DNA of 64,000 nt from Bog-473 sp963741995 (GTDB lineage Bacteria > Actinomycetota > Acidimicrobiia > Acidimicrobiales > RAAP-2), in contig CAVUKI010000007.1 of the NCBI GenBank assembly GCA_963741995.1, forward strand, positions 1-64,000, in the 5' to 3' direction. Shown piece after piece: positions 17,085 to 25,953 of the stretch. The notes beneath the pieces are model-generated. The model saw nothing but the letters and a program-made list of their open reading frames with translations, had not been told where the DNA came from and did no database searches. Numbering within the stretch: the stretch's first letter is position 1; each line of letters starts with the position of its first letter. The position numbers were made by a program, and so were the translations under genes.

Positions 17085-18172
17085 GACGAGGTGGAGGCAG
17101 GCGCAGCCAGGGGGGCCAGCAGGTCAACGAAGCGGTCGGCAGCCGAACCGAGATCGAGGGTGGCGAGCCGCTGCCGCCCCGCCGTGATCACGTCGTTGCG
17201 GCGTGGCGCGTCGTACAGCAGCGCCGCGATGGCAGCGGCGAGCGCGTAGGGATCCTTGTCAGAGACGAGCACGCCGGCGCCCCCGAGCACCTCGGGCACG
17301 GCCCCTCTGTCGAAGGCCACCACCGGCACACCCGCAGCCATTGCCTCGACGACGGGGACGCAGAAGCCCTCGTGCTCCGAGGTGACGACCAGCACGTCGG
17401 CGCTGGCGTACGCCGCCTCGACCGTGGCATCGCCGGCATGGCCGGCAAACTGCACCGCATCAGCCAGGCCGAGCTCGGCGACATAGCGGTGCAACGCGGC
17501 CACATAGGAATCGGTCGCCGGCTTGCCGATCAGCTGGAGCCACGCGTCAGGGCTGCCGTGCGAGCGGGCGACGGCGAGTGCCGCGATGGTGTTCTCGAGC
17601 GCCTTGTTGGGCGAGACACGCCCGACGGCCAACCAGTGGGTTCCGCGGGGCGGCGCACCCGTCGCCGGGGCCTCCCCAGTGGCGTCGCGTGTGCCCGTGG
17701 TCTGGAGGGCGGCCGACGGCGAGATCACGGCCGTCATGGCGAACCCCGCCGCCGCCAGGTGTGCCTCGTTGTACCCGGAGTCGGCCACGGCGAGTGCGCT
17801 GCGCGGCGCCAGCAGGCGCAGGTCGCTCTGGGCGCGCAGCTGCCCCAGGGCCAGGTGGTTGTCCCACGGCGCCATCAGTTCGGGCGGCGTGACGTTGTGG
17901 TAGTTGACGACCAGCGCTTCGGACCGGCCGGCCAGCCACGGCGCCATGGCCGAGGCGGTGGCGAATTGGTAGACCGCGACGTCGCCCGGCTGCGCCATCT
18001 CCGGGTAGGAGAGGACGGGCACCGTCTCGGCTGCGGTGTCGTCGTCCACGGTGTCGACGAAGATCTCCGAGCGAAACCCGCGCGCCCGGGTGGCCTCGCG
18101 CAACCGCAGGGTGTGCCGGCCCACAGCATCACCTCGGTGCAGGACGGGAACGAAGTGGTGGATGCCGCTCAC
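17081..18172 (-). CDS. GT4-family glycosyltransferase
   Basis: A 363-aa GT-B enzyme. GTG 18172 is chosen because SGIHHFVPVLHRGDAVGRHT matches the N-terminus of its neighbour, and because the start overlaps the methyltransferase TGA at 18171-18169. Motifs are YQFATASAMAPWL, VVNYHNVTPPE, VGRVSPNKALEN and TSEHEGFCVPVVEAM. The same frame is open upstream to 19195 because of a one-base lesion in the methyltransferase gene, giving an apparent 704-aa fusion that I do not accept as the native product. Confidence 0.88.
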   Translation of the reverse strand: MSGIHHFVPVLHRGDAVGRHTLRLREATRARGFRSEIFVDTVDDDTAAETVPVLSYPEMAQPGDVAVYQFATASAMAPWLAGRSEALVVNYHNVTPPELMAPWDNHLALGQLRAQSDLRLLAPRSALAVADSGYNEAHLAAAGFAMTAVISPSAALQTTGTRDATGEAPATGAPPRGTHWLAVGRVSPNKALENTIAALAVARSHGSPDAWLQLIGKPATDSYVAALHRYVAELGLADAVQFAGHAGDATVEAAYASADVLVVTSEHEGFCVPVVEAMAAGVPVVAFDRGAVPEVLGGAGVLVSDKDPYALAAAIAALLYDAPRRNDVITAGRQRLATLDLGSAADRFVDLLAPLAAPASTSS

Positions 18173-19165
18173 GAGGGGGCGACGGCCGACAGGGCGATGC
18201 GCCGGTCCTGTCCGGTCCCGTCGGGCAGCGGTACCACCTCGACGAACCCGGCGCGCTCGCAGCAACAGCTCCCAGGTCGCCTCATGGAGCGGCCGACCGT
18301 CAACGAGGTCCTGCGCGACAACATCCCGAGACGCCGTCGCCGCGACGGGTTCCGAGACCACAACGAGCGGTGCCCCGCGCCGCAGCACCCGACGGCTCTG
18401 AGCCAACAGGGAGAGCAGCGCATGGAGGGGGAGCCGATCAACGACACCGCTCAGCACGACCCCGCCCGTGGCGCCCTCGGCCCGGGACGCCATGTGTTCC
18501 GACCCCTCGGCGATGGTCACGGAGCACCCGTGCTCAATGGCCTGCAACGCCACCGCGCCGCGCGGCTCGACGCCGTGTGCCTCCGCGTCCCGCTCGTGCA
18601 GCACGCGCAACAGGTCACCCTCGCCACAGTCCGCGTGGATGATCACGCCGCCGGGCGTACGCGCCAGGACGTGCGCCGCGACGGGCCCCGCCAACGAACC
18701 GAGCTCGCGGGCCGGAACGAGCCAGGCGGCGCCGTCCACCGGTCTGTCCTGGGCGGCCAACCTCGCCTCGAGCGTCTCGACGCGCGCCGACAAGAAGCGA
18801 AAGGCCTCGACGACGTGCCCCATCGCCTCCTCGAGGTTCGTCTCCTCGCCGTCGGGCCCACGCACGGCGCGGTCCCTCTTCGGGCGCAGCCGGTCGAGCG
18901 GTCCCGCCCGTCGGCTGTCACTGCGGCTCGGCGCGAGCAAGTCGGACAGCGCCGAGGCGCCCGGATGGTACGGGCCGTAGCGATCGCCCAAGTGGGTGAA
19001 GGCCGCCAAGAAGTTCCAGGCGTCGCTGCCCTGGGGTGACAATCGTGAGAAGGCCTGCTGCAGCGCCTCGGCGGCCCGGGCCCGGTCCGCCGGTGCGGGG
19101 ATCTCAGCTTCGCCCTGGTCACCCGCGTGATCGGCAGCGCCCGTTGGAGAGAAACCGGCGGACAT
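18169..19165 (-). CDS. SAM-dependent methyltransferase, +1 frameshift near 18259
   Basis: The N-terminal 110 residues are helical and charged, followed by a Rossmann-type domain with HADCGEGD (motif I), VLSGVVDRL and VLRRGAPLVVV. Reading from ATG 19165 goes through TWELLL. One extra base at about 18259 then throws the frame; the other frame gives ERAGFVEVVPLPDG...VAPS and a stop at 18171-18169 that overlaps the glycosyltransferase GTG. The paralogue at 24921-25931 has exactly this intact arrangement. The likely role is methylation of a glycan or glycan precursor made by the coupled glycosyltransferase, inferred from context. Confidence 0.78.
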
Positions 19166-19272
19166 AGTGCTTGATGCTACTGGCGATGCGCTCAATAACC
19201 TGGCCTCCGCGGCATTTCGGCGGCGTGGTGAGGGACTACCTTCGGACGCTTGGCACAGAGAATCGGGGCAAG

Positions 19273-21620
19273 GTGAAGAACGCGCGGCAGGCTGGCGACC
19301 CGCTGCATCCTCACGAGCATCGCAGTGATCGGTGCGACCTTCGCCATCGTGGGGGCAACCACGCAGCGCGTGTCGGGCACTCCGGCGCCGCTGACGCTGA
19401 CCGAGACGTGGAACGGCGGGATGGGCACCTTCCTCAATGACGCGCCCTGCGGCGTCGCCGAGTCTTCGCCGGTGGCATTCAACGAAGGCGGCACCCCCGG
19501 CATCGAGGTCGGTGACCGCCAGGGCGACCTCTACGGCCTCAACCTGCAGACCGGCACGGTCCTGCCGGGCTGGGGCAGCGGGACGGGCGGTACCGTCGGC
19601 TCGGGCCAGGGCTGCATGATCAACCCTTCGGGAGGGACGCCGAACTCGTCGGGCGTGAACGGTGTCGAGCTTCCCGGGAGCCCACCGGTCGACTCGACGG
19701 CTTCGGTCAACGGCAACAACGAGCTCTACTTCGGTGCAGGGAACGCGGCGTCGCCGGTCGACGGCGGCTACTACGCGTACAACGCGAACGGCACCGAGGC
19801 GTGGAACCAGGTCGTCACGAATCCGGCCACCGACAGCGTCCCCGATGGCGGCGTCCAGGCCTCGCTCCCGATCGCCAACGAAGGATCGCTGCTGGAGGGC
19901 GGCTCACTCGGGCAGATGACGTACGGGCTCAACGCTTCGAACGGCAGCCCGGCCACGGGCTGGCCGCAGTTCTCTGCCGACAGTGTCTTTTCCACCGCCG
20001 CGGCAGGCGACTTCTACGGCACGGGCTCGGACGACTTCGCCGTCGGCGGCGCGTCGTCACAGGGCTTCGCGCTCGGGACGCACTACTCCGATGGCGGGCA
20101 CGTCCGGATCTACAACGACCACGGCGGGCTGATCTGCAGTGCCAACACCAACGAGGAGGTCGACTCCTCCCCCGCCGTCGGCCCCATTCTCCTGGGCGGG
20201 GCTTACGGGATCGCGACCGGGACGGGCACCTTCTACCCGGGTGCCGGCGACGAGAACACGGTCAAGGTCTACGACACCAAGTGCAACCAGGTGTGGAGCG
20301 ACACGCTCGACGGCTCGACGGGTGGCAGTCCCGCTCTGGCCGACGTGCTGGGCAACGGCCAGCTGGCAGTCGTCGAAGGTACGGGCAACGGCTCGGTGTA
20401 CGCGCTCGAACGCCACGACGGGCACAGTCCTCTGGCGGACCACCGTGGGCGGAGCCGTTCTCGGTTCGGTGACCACGGCCGACCTCAACGGCAGCGGCGC
20501 GCAGGACGTGATCGTGCCGACCGACCACGGCCTCTACATCCTCGACGGCCCCACCGGCCTGCCGGTGGCGGCCGTCGACGACGGAACCAACAGTGGCGGC
20601 GTCGTCCCGTCCGGAGCCACGTACGGCTTCCAGAACGCCCCCCTCGTCACCGCCGACGCCAACGGGTCGATCGGCATCACGGTCGCCGGGTACTTCGGTA
20701 TCGGGGGCAACGAGGTCCAGGGCATCGTCCAGCACTTCGAGGTGGCGGGCTCCTCCTCGGGCCTGGCCGACGCGGCGGGCGGCTGGCCACAGTTCCATCA
20801 CGATGCGTCACTGAGCGGATTCGTCGGGGGCGGCAACGCCCTCGGGACCTGCAGCCGCCCCGCCGCGGCCCAGAACGGCTACCTGACCGTGGCCTCCGAC
20901 GGCGGCATCTTCGCCTTCGGGCAGGACTTCTGCGGGAGCACGGGGAGCATCGCCCTCAACAAACCCGTGGTGGGCATGGCGGCCGTGCCCGGCCAGGGTG
21001 GGTACTGGCTGGTCGCGTCGGACGGAGGGGTGTTCTCCTACGGGAACGCCGGGTTCTACGGCTCGACCGGCTCCCTCAAGCTCAACGCGCCCGTTGTGGG
21101 CATGGCGGCCACCCCTGACGGCAGAGGCTACTGGTTGGTGGCGTCGGACGGCGGGATTTTCTCCTACGGCGATGCCCAGTTCAACGGATCCGCCGCGTCC
21201 GTCCCCGGGCAGGACATCGTCGGCATGGCCGCGACCCCAGACGGCCAGGGCTACTGGGAGGTCAGCACGACGGGGAGGGTGTTCGCCTACGGGGACGCCA
21301 CCCCGGCCGGCGACATTCCCTCACTGGGCCTCCACCTCAACGGTTCCATCGTGGGCATCACGCCCGACCCGGTGACCGGTGGCTACTGGCTCGTGGGCTC
21401 GGACGGCGGCATCTTCTCCTTCGGAGCGCCCTTCTTCGGTTCCACCGGCTCCATCCACCTCAACCAACCCGTCGTGGCGATGCAGTCCACCAGTGACGGC
21501 CAGGGCTACTGGTTCGTGGCGTCCGACGGTGGCATCTTCAGCTACGGCGACGCTCCGTTCCGCGGCTCTATGGGTGGGCAGCACCTCAACAAGCCCATGG
21601 TCGGCATGGACGGCTTCTGA
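19273..21620 (+). CDS. Secreted PQQ/VCBS-like propeller protein with six 42-aa repeats, frameshifted
   Basis: The N-terminal domain (to about 20,820) has beta-propeller-type phrases such as GDRQGDLYGLNLQTG, DVLGNGQLAVVEG, VTTADLNGSGAQDVIVP and HGLYILDG. The 3' part (20,880-21,617) has six 42-aa units like those of the SpoIID protein. Two one-base insertions break it. At 20,409-20,410, VYALE would continue in the other frame as ATTGTVLW, the expected YALDATTGTVLW. Near 19,279, removing one base makes GTG 19273 read MKTRGRLATRC then a hydrophobic signal peptide. The as-is frames are 19325-20,4xx and 20,4xx-21620. It is probably a cell-surface adhesive or scaffold protein. Its function is unknown. 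Confidence 0.72.
20880..21617 (+). repeat. Six tandem 42-aa coding repeats
   Basis: Units read YWLVASDGGIFSYGDAxFxGSTGSxxLNxPVVGMAATPDGxG. The fourth unit is the most diverged. They are homologous to 12,641-13,405. Confidence 0.85.
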
Positions 21621-21696
21621 CAGCTGTCCCGGGCGCGCTGCGCCACCGAGGGAGCCCCGACGCCTCGCCTAGAGTGACGGCCCATGTTCCGGCGAC

Positions 21697-22593
21697 GTGA
21701 CACCGCGGACGAGCCCTCCGGCTCGCCGAGCCCGGCCGCAGCAGGCGTGCCCGCCCGAGGCCCTCTACTTCCCTCCTACCCGCCCCACGACGTACCTGGG
21801 TCAGCTGGACGAGGGATTCCAGGCGGCGCTCTCGAAGCGACGCGAGGGCGCCGACCTCACCGACTTCGTCTGGTACCACGCCTTCGAGCTCCCCGACGGC
21901 AGGGTCCTGCCCGGCGTGTGGGACCTACGGGGCCACGAATCCGCCTACCTCGGCGGTGTCGACCTCGCCGGCAAGCGGGTGCTGGAGCTCGGCCCCGCCA
22001 CCGGCGCCCTCACGTTCTACATGGAGCGCATGGGAGCGGAGGTCGTCTCGTTCGAAGCCGGGTTCGACGTGCCGATCGACACGCTCCCGGTCAGGGGCGA
22101 GGACCAGTACCTGGAGCGGCTCCGCGTCATGCAGGAGACCATCGACCGCAATCACGACGGGTGGTGGTACCTGCACCGCACCCTGGGGTCGTCCGCCAAG
22201 TTCGTCCAGGGGAACATCTACGACATGCCGGCGGATCTCGGGACGTTCGACGTCACCGTGGTCGGGGCCATCCTCCTCCACCTGCGTGAGCCCTGGGGCG
22301 CGCTCTCCCAGGCGGCCCAGCGGACGACGGAGACCATGATCGTCACCGAGCCGCTGCAAGATGATCTTGATCCGCCCGAGACCAACATCATGCGCTTCTC
22401 CCCGTCAGCGGAGCACCACGTGACCAACTGGTGGTCGATCTATCCCGGCGCCGTCCTCTCCATGCTGGCCCGGCTCGGCTTCGGGCAGACCGAGACGAGC
22501 ATGCACTCCCAGCGCCACCATCTGGCCCACGACATCGGAGCCGATGCCATCGACCAGCGCATGTACACCGTCGTGGGTCGCCCCGTCTCCTGA
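21697..22593 (+). CDS. Class I SAM-dependent methyltransferase
   Basis: A 298-aa protein. Motif I is VLELGPATGALTFYME, a second acidic strand end is VSFEAGFD, and later strands include FDVTVVGAILLHLREPWGAL. It lies between the propeller protein and the convergent glycosyltransferases, so it may methylate a glycan component. The GTG 21697 start is provisional. ATG 21684 in the next frame (MFRRRDTADEPSG) would join the body after loss of one C in the run near 21,751-21,757, the same type of lesion seen elsewhere here. Confidence 0.85.
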   Translation: MTPRTSPPARRARPQQACPPEALYFPPTRPTTYLGQLDEGFQAALSKRREGADLTDFVWYHAFELPDGRVLPGVWDLRGHESAYLGGVDLAGKRVLELGPATGALTFYMERMGAEVVSFEAGFDVPIDTLPVRGEDQYLERLRVMQETIDRNHDGWWYLHRTLGSSAKFVQGNIYDMPADLGTFDVTVVGAILLHLREPWGALSQAAQRTTETMIVTEPLQDDLDPPETNIMRFSPSAEHHVTNWWSIYPGAVLSMLARLGFGQTETSMHSQRHHLAHDIGADAIDQRMYTVVGRPVS

Positions 22594-22615
22594 TCCGACG
22601 ACCGGCCCGACCGCC

Positions 22616-23821
22616 TCAGAACAGGCCGGGAGCGCCCCTGCCCCGCGCCACCACGGTGGCGAGGAACTCGTCATAGCGTCTGACGAGCACCGGCCACCGG
22701 AAGTGCTGGTCGACGAAGATGCGCCCGCGCCGCCCGAATTCGGCACGGAGCCCCGCGTCGGACACGAGCCGGTCGAGCACCGCCTCGAACTCGGGGTAGG
22801 AGGTGAACCACAGCCCCCCGCCCGAGCGCTCGCAGTGCTCCCGGGTCGGTCCGCAGGAGCCGTTCACCAGGACCGGCAGCTGCTCGACCCAGGCCTCGAT
22901 CACGACCAGCGAGAACGACTCGAGGGCGGACGGCGAGATCGCCACGAGCGCGTCGCGCATGATGTCCCACTTGTCGGGCTCGCTCACCGCCCCCGTCACG
23001 ACGATGTCCGGGTGGGGCGGGAGCTCCACCGAGACCGGTCCGACGAGCGCCAGGGCGAGCGGGCCGGGATGCCGATCCTTGTAGGTCGCGAAGTACGAGG
23101 CCAGCATCTTGGAGCCCTTGTGCTCGTCCACGCGCCCCACGCTGACGACGTAGGGACGGTCCCCGAGTCCCAGGATCGCGCGGCCCGGCCGTCCGGCGGC
23201 CTGGGAGTCACCCACGCCGAGACCGAGCACCATCTGCGGTCGCTCCGCCACGTTGTACATCCGCTCGACGAGCATGCGCTCCGACGCCGTATAGAAGCAG
23301 AACGCGTCGGCGTCCCCGAAGGTGCCGCGGAACACCGGCAGGTACAGCGCCGGCTCGTCGTGCGCCGCCGGGTGGAACACCGCCGGCACCCGCACCTTGC
23401 CGATGGTCGCGACCGTTGGATGGTAGAGGTACGGCGAAAAGGCAACGACATCGGCGTCCGACGCGACGACGGCGTCCACCAGCTGCGGAGACACGGGGCC
23501 GTTGTAGTCGACCCACCGTTCTCCCTGCTCCCTGGTCGCCAGGCGAGGAGCGAGCCGGACCGTCCCGTCGAGTCCGTAGAAGTCAGGCAGCCGGCCGTGC
23601 GCGCACGGGTGCCGGTGCACGGTCACTCCGTTGATCTCGGTGGTCCCCGGTTCCAGCTCGTCCGCCCAGGTGATGGCGTCGAGCGCGCACGTCGTGTGGA
23701 CTTCGGCCTCCCAGTCGGTCAGGGCGCGCAGGTGCTCGGCCAGCTGACGCACCGCCGTCTCGGCTCCACCCATGATCTGCGGACCGTAACGAGGTGTGAC
23801 GAAGGCCACCTTCGGGCTCAT
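22616..23821 (-). CDS. Glycosyltransferase family 4
   Basis: A 401-aa GT-B enzyme. ATG 23821 gives the standard start SPKVAFVTPRYGPQIMGGAE; the upstream frame is Arg-rich shadow. The Gly-rich GGAE loop, VVSVGRVDEHKGSKML at the domain junction and ISPSALESFSLVVIEAW at the donor site are typical. It overlaps the stop of the upstream glycosyltransferase by 4 bp. It is less similar to the YHN-type paralogues and closer to general GT4 enzymes. It is the distal gene of the MTase-GT-GT run 25931-22616. Confidence 0.9.
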   Translation of the reverse strand: MSPKVAFVTPRYGPQIMGGAETAVRQLAEHLRALTDWEAEVHTTCALDAITWADELEPGTTEINGVTVHRHPCAHGRLPDFYGLDGTVRLAPRLATREQGERWVDYNGPVSPQLVDAVVASDADVVAFSPYLYHPTVATIGKVRVPAVFHPAAHDEPALYLPVFRGTFGDADAFCFYTASERMLVERMYNVAERPQMVLGLGVGDSQAAGRPGRAILGLGDRPYVVSVGRVDEHKGSKMLASYFATYKDRHPGPLALALVGPVSVELPPHPDIVVTGAVSEPDKWDIMRDALVAISPSALESFSLVVIEAWVEQLPVLVNGSCGPTREHCERSGGGLWFTSYPEFEAVLDRLVSDAGLRAEFGRRGRIFVDQHFRWPVLVRRYDEFLATVVARGRGAPGLF

Positions 23822-24924
23822 GGGCCCTCCACGACAGCGGCGACGGCATGGAGGATACGGGTGGCGACGGCGTCCCCGGAGAGCTCCGCGGCCCGCCGGA
23901 CGCCCGCGGTGGTCAGGGCGGCGCGGAGCTGCTCGTCGGTACACACCCGGTGGAGGGCGGCGGCGATGTACGAGGGGTCGGCCGCGGCCAGCACCAGTGC
24001 GGCGTCGGCCACGGTGTCGGACACGGCGCCGGCGCCGCGGGTGACAACGGGCACGCCCGCCACCATCGCCTCGACGAGCGGGACGCCGAACCCCTCGTGC
24101 GCCGACAGCGAGAGGTACACATCGGCAGCATCGAAGTAGGCCGCAAGCGCCGCGTCCGACACCTCGCCCGGCAGCCGGACAGCGGCAGACAGACCGAGGT
24201 CGTGCACGAAGCCCTGCAGCGCCTTCGAATACTCGAAGCTCGACGTGCCACCCACCAGATGCAGGCGGGCCTTCCGGTCATAGAGCCGGCGGAAGGCCCA
24301 CAGCGCCTTGACGAGCTCGTGTTGGGCCTTGGACGGCACGATCCGCCCGACGAACAGGATGTCGGCACCGCCGTCGGCACCGAGGTGGGCCAGCTCCGCC
24401 TCCACGCGCTGGTCGGGGGGCGCGGCGACACGTCGGTAGTCGGCCAGCACCGGGGCGATCACGGTGCGCCGGCAGCCCGCCCGCCGCAATTCCTCCTCGC
24501 TGAAGGTGCTCTTGGCCAGGCCGAGGAGGGCTCGTGGGGCGAGCAGTGCCAACTCGTCGGCCGCCGCCGCCGCCCGCTGCACACTCTGCGGCTCCCAACC
24601 GGCGAAGTACTCCGGCCCGGTGAAGTTGTGGAAGTCCAGAATCAGCGGCAGCCCGCGCTCGGCCAGGTAGCCCGCCACGGTGGAGGACGTCGTGAATTGA
24701 TAGATCGCTACGTCGCCTGGGGCGGCGTGCTCGGGATACATCCAGTGCTTGAACGCCTCTGACGCCAGGTCGTCATGGATCGCCTCGGCGAAGATCTCCG
24801 AGCGCCACCCGGCCGACCGCAAGGCGTCGCGCAGCCGAAGAGCGTGGGCCCCCGTCGCGTCGTGCGGATTGAGAGTGGCGATGAACTGGTGCACCGCCAC
24901 CGGCCCCCCGGCGGCGGCGCTCAC
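23818..24924 (-). CDS. GT4-family glycosyltransferase
   Basis: A 368-aa GT-B enzyme of the same subfamily as 16017, 17081 and 14898. It has HQFIATLNPHDATGAHALRL, YQFTTSSTVAGYL, LDFHNFTGPEYF, VGRIVPSKAQHELV and SAHEGFGVPLVEAM. GTG 24924 overlaps the TGA of the upstream methyltransferase, exactly as in the 18172/18169 pair. The longer frame upstream is discarded. Co-translation with the methyltransferase points to a linked transfer-then-methylate step (inference). Confidence 0.9.
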   Translation of the reverse strand: MSAAAGGPVAVHQFIATLNPHDATGAHALRLRDALRSAGWRSEIFAEAIHDDLASEAFKHWMYPEHAAPGDVAIYQFTTSSTVAGYLAERGLPLILDFHNFTGPEYFAGWEPQSVQRAAAAADELALLAPRALLGLAKSTFSEEELRRAGCRRTVIAPVLADYRRVAAPPDQRVEAELAHLGADGGADILFVGRIVPSKAQHELVKALWAFRRLYDRKARLHLVGGTSSFEYSKALQGFVHDLGLSAAVRLPGEVSDAALAAYFDAADVYLSLSAHEGFGVPLVEAMVAGVPVVTRGAGAVSDTVADAALVLAAADPSYIAAALHRVCTDEQLRAALTTAGVRRAAELSGDAVATRILHAVAAVVEGP

Positions 24925-25931
24925 CGCTCGACGGGCGGGTACGGCGAGGTGATGGCGGCCCGGACCGCCGTGACGAGGAAATCGGCACCGCCCGGGCCGG
25001 ACTGCGCGACCGCGTCGTACCCACTCTGCTCGAGGAGGCTGCACCAGGCCTCGGGTCGCAGTGGCCGGCCGGCTGCGAGATCGGTCTCGGGCGGGGCGTC
25101 CGTCGCCTCCCAGGCCTGCCGGGTCACCGAGTGGATGACGAGTGTCCCGCCGGGGGCGAGGCGGCTCCCGATTGCGGTGAGCAGCTGGCTTCGCTCGGCC
25201 CCCGCCATCCCCTCGACCGTGCCGCTCAGCACCATCGCGCCCAGGCCGGCCGCGGCCACGGCCCGGAGGTGCTCCCCCACGGGCTCCCCCCGCAGGTCGA
25301 GCGGGCCGAGGGCCGAGGTGTCGATGACGCGGGAGCGGGGATCGACGCCATAGGCGTCGCCGCCGGCGGCAATGACGCGCCGGACGAACCATCCGTCACC
25401 GCAGGCGACATGCAGGATGCGCCCGGGCGCCTTGACCACTGCTGCCACAGCGGGCTCGACCCACCAGGCGTCGGCGTGCTGGAGGGCCGGGAACTCGACC
25501 ACCCCGGCAGCAGGCACGCGCTGGCCCTCCACCTGGCGCTCGAGCTCCTGGAGCCGATCGTCGACGATGTGCAGGGCACGACTCACCGCGGACGCGGACT
25601 GGCTCATCTGGTGGGTGAGCCATCCGACGTACCAGAGGAGCAGCGACCGCATCCCCTTCTTGACGACGGCACCAGCCGCCCGCTCGGACTCGACAGGCAC
25701 CACGGGATCGATGAACGTGGCCGCGTCGACCATCCGCAGCGCGTCACCCAGGTCACCGCCCCGACCGGCCACCGGCGAATGGGCCAGGAAGAGCTCGTCG
25801 AGCTCGCGCTCGAGCTTGGGGGGCAGGTCTCCGGAGGCGCGGCGCACCCGCACCTCCTCGGCGATCTCGGCCATGACCTGGGCCACGTAGGCCTGGGGAT
25901 CTGCCGGCAAGGTCTCGTCCGTGCTGCTCAT
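24921..25931 (-). CDS. SAM-dependent methyltransferase (intact paralogue of 18169-19165)
   Basis: A 336-aa protein. The N-terminal helical region carries acidic/basic stretches and LERELDELFLAHSP. A short helical segment follows (LLLWYVGWLTHQMSQSASAV), then a methyltransferase domain from about residue 170 with ILHVACGDGWFVRRV, YGVDPRS, MVLSGTVEGM and LAPGGTLVIHSVT. The stop overlaps the glycosyltransferase GTG. The N-terminal layout resembles methyltransferases fused to coiled-coil regions in O-antigen and LPS clusters. The acceptor is unknown. Confidence 0.83.
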   Translation of the reverse strand: MSSTDETLPADPQAYVAQVMAEIAEEVRVRRASGDLPPKLERELDELFLAHSPVAGRGGDLGDALRMVDAATFIDPVVPVESERAAGAVVKKGMRSLLLWYVGWLTHQMSQSASAVSRALHIVDDRLQELERQVEGQRVPAAGVVEFPALQHADAWWVEPAVAAVVKAPGRILHVACGDGWFVRRVIAAGGDAYGVDPRSRVIDTSALGPLDLRGEPVGEHLRAVAAAGLGAMVLSGTVEGMAGAERSQLLTAIGSRLAPGGTLVIHSVTRQAWEATDAPPETDLAAGRPLRPEAWCSLLEQSGYDAVAQSGPGGADFLVTAVRAAITSPYPPVER

Positions 25932-25953
25932 GGTGCGAGTCTGGCGCGGCCGG

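Noticed and set aside
17081..19195. Single 704-aa methyltransferase-glycosyltransferase fusion gene
   Set aside because: The linker is Arg-rich and the alternative frame gives a normal methyltransferase end overlapping the GT start, as in the intact paralogous pair at 25931-23818.
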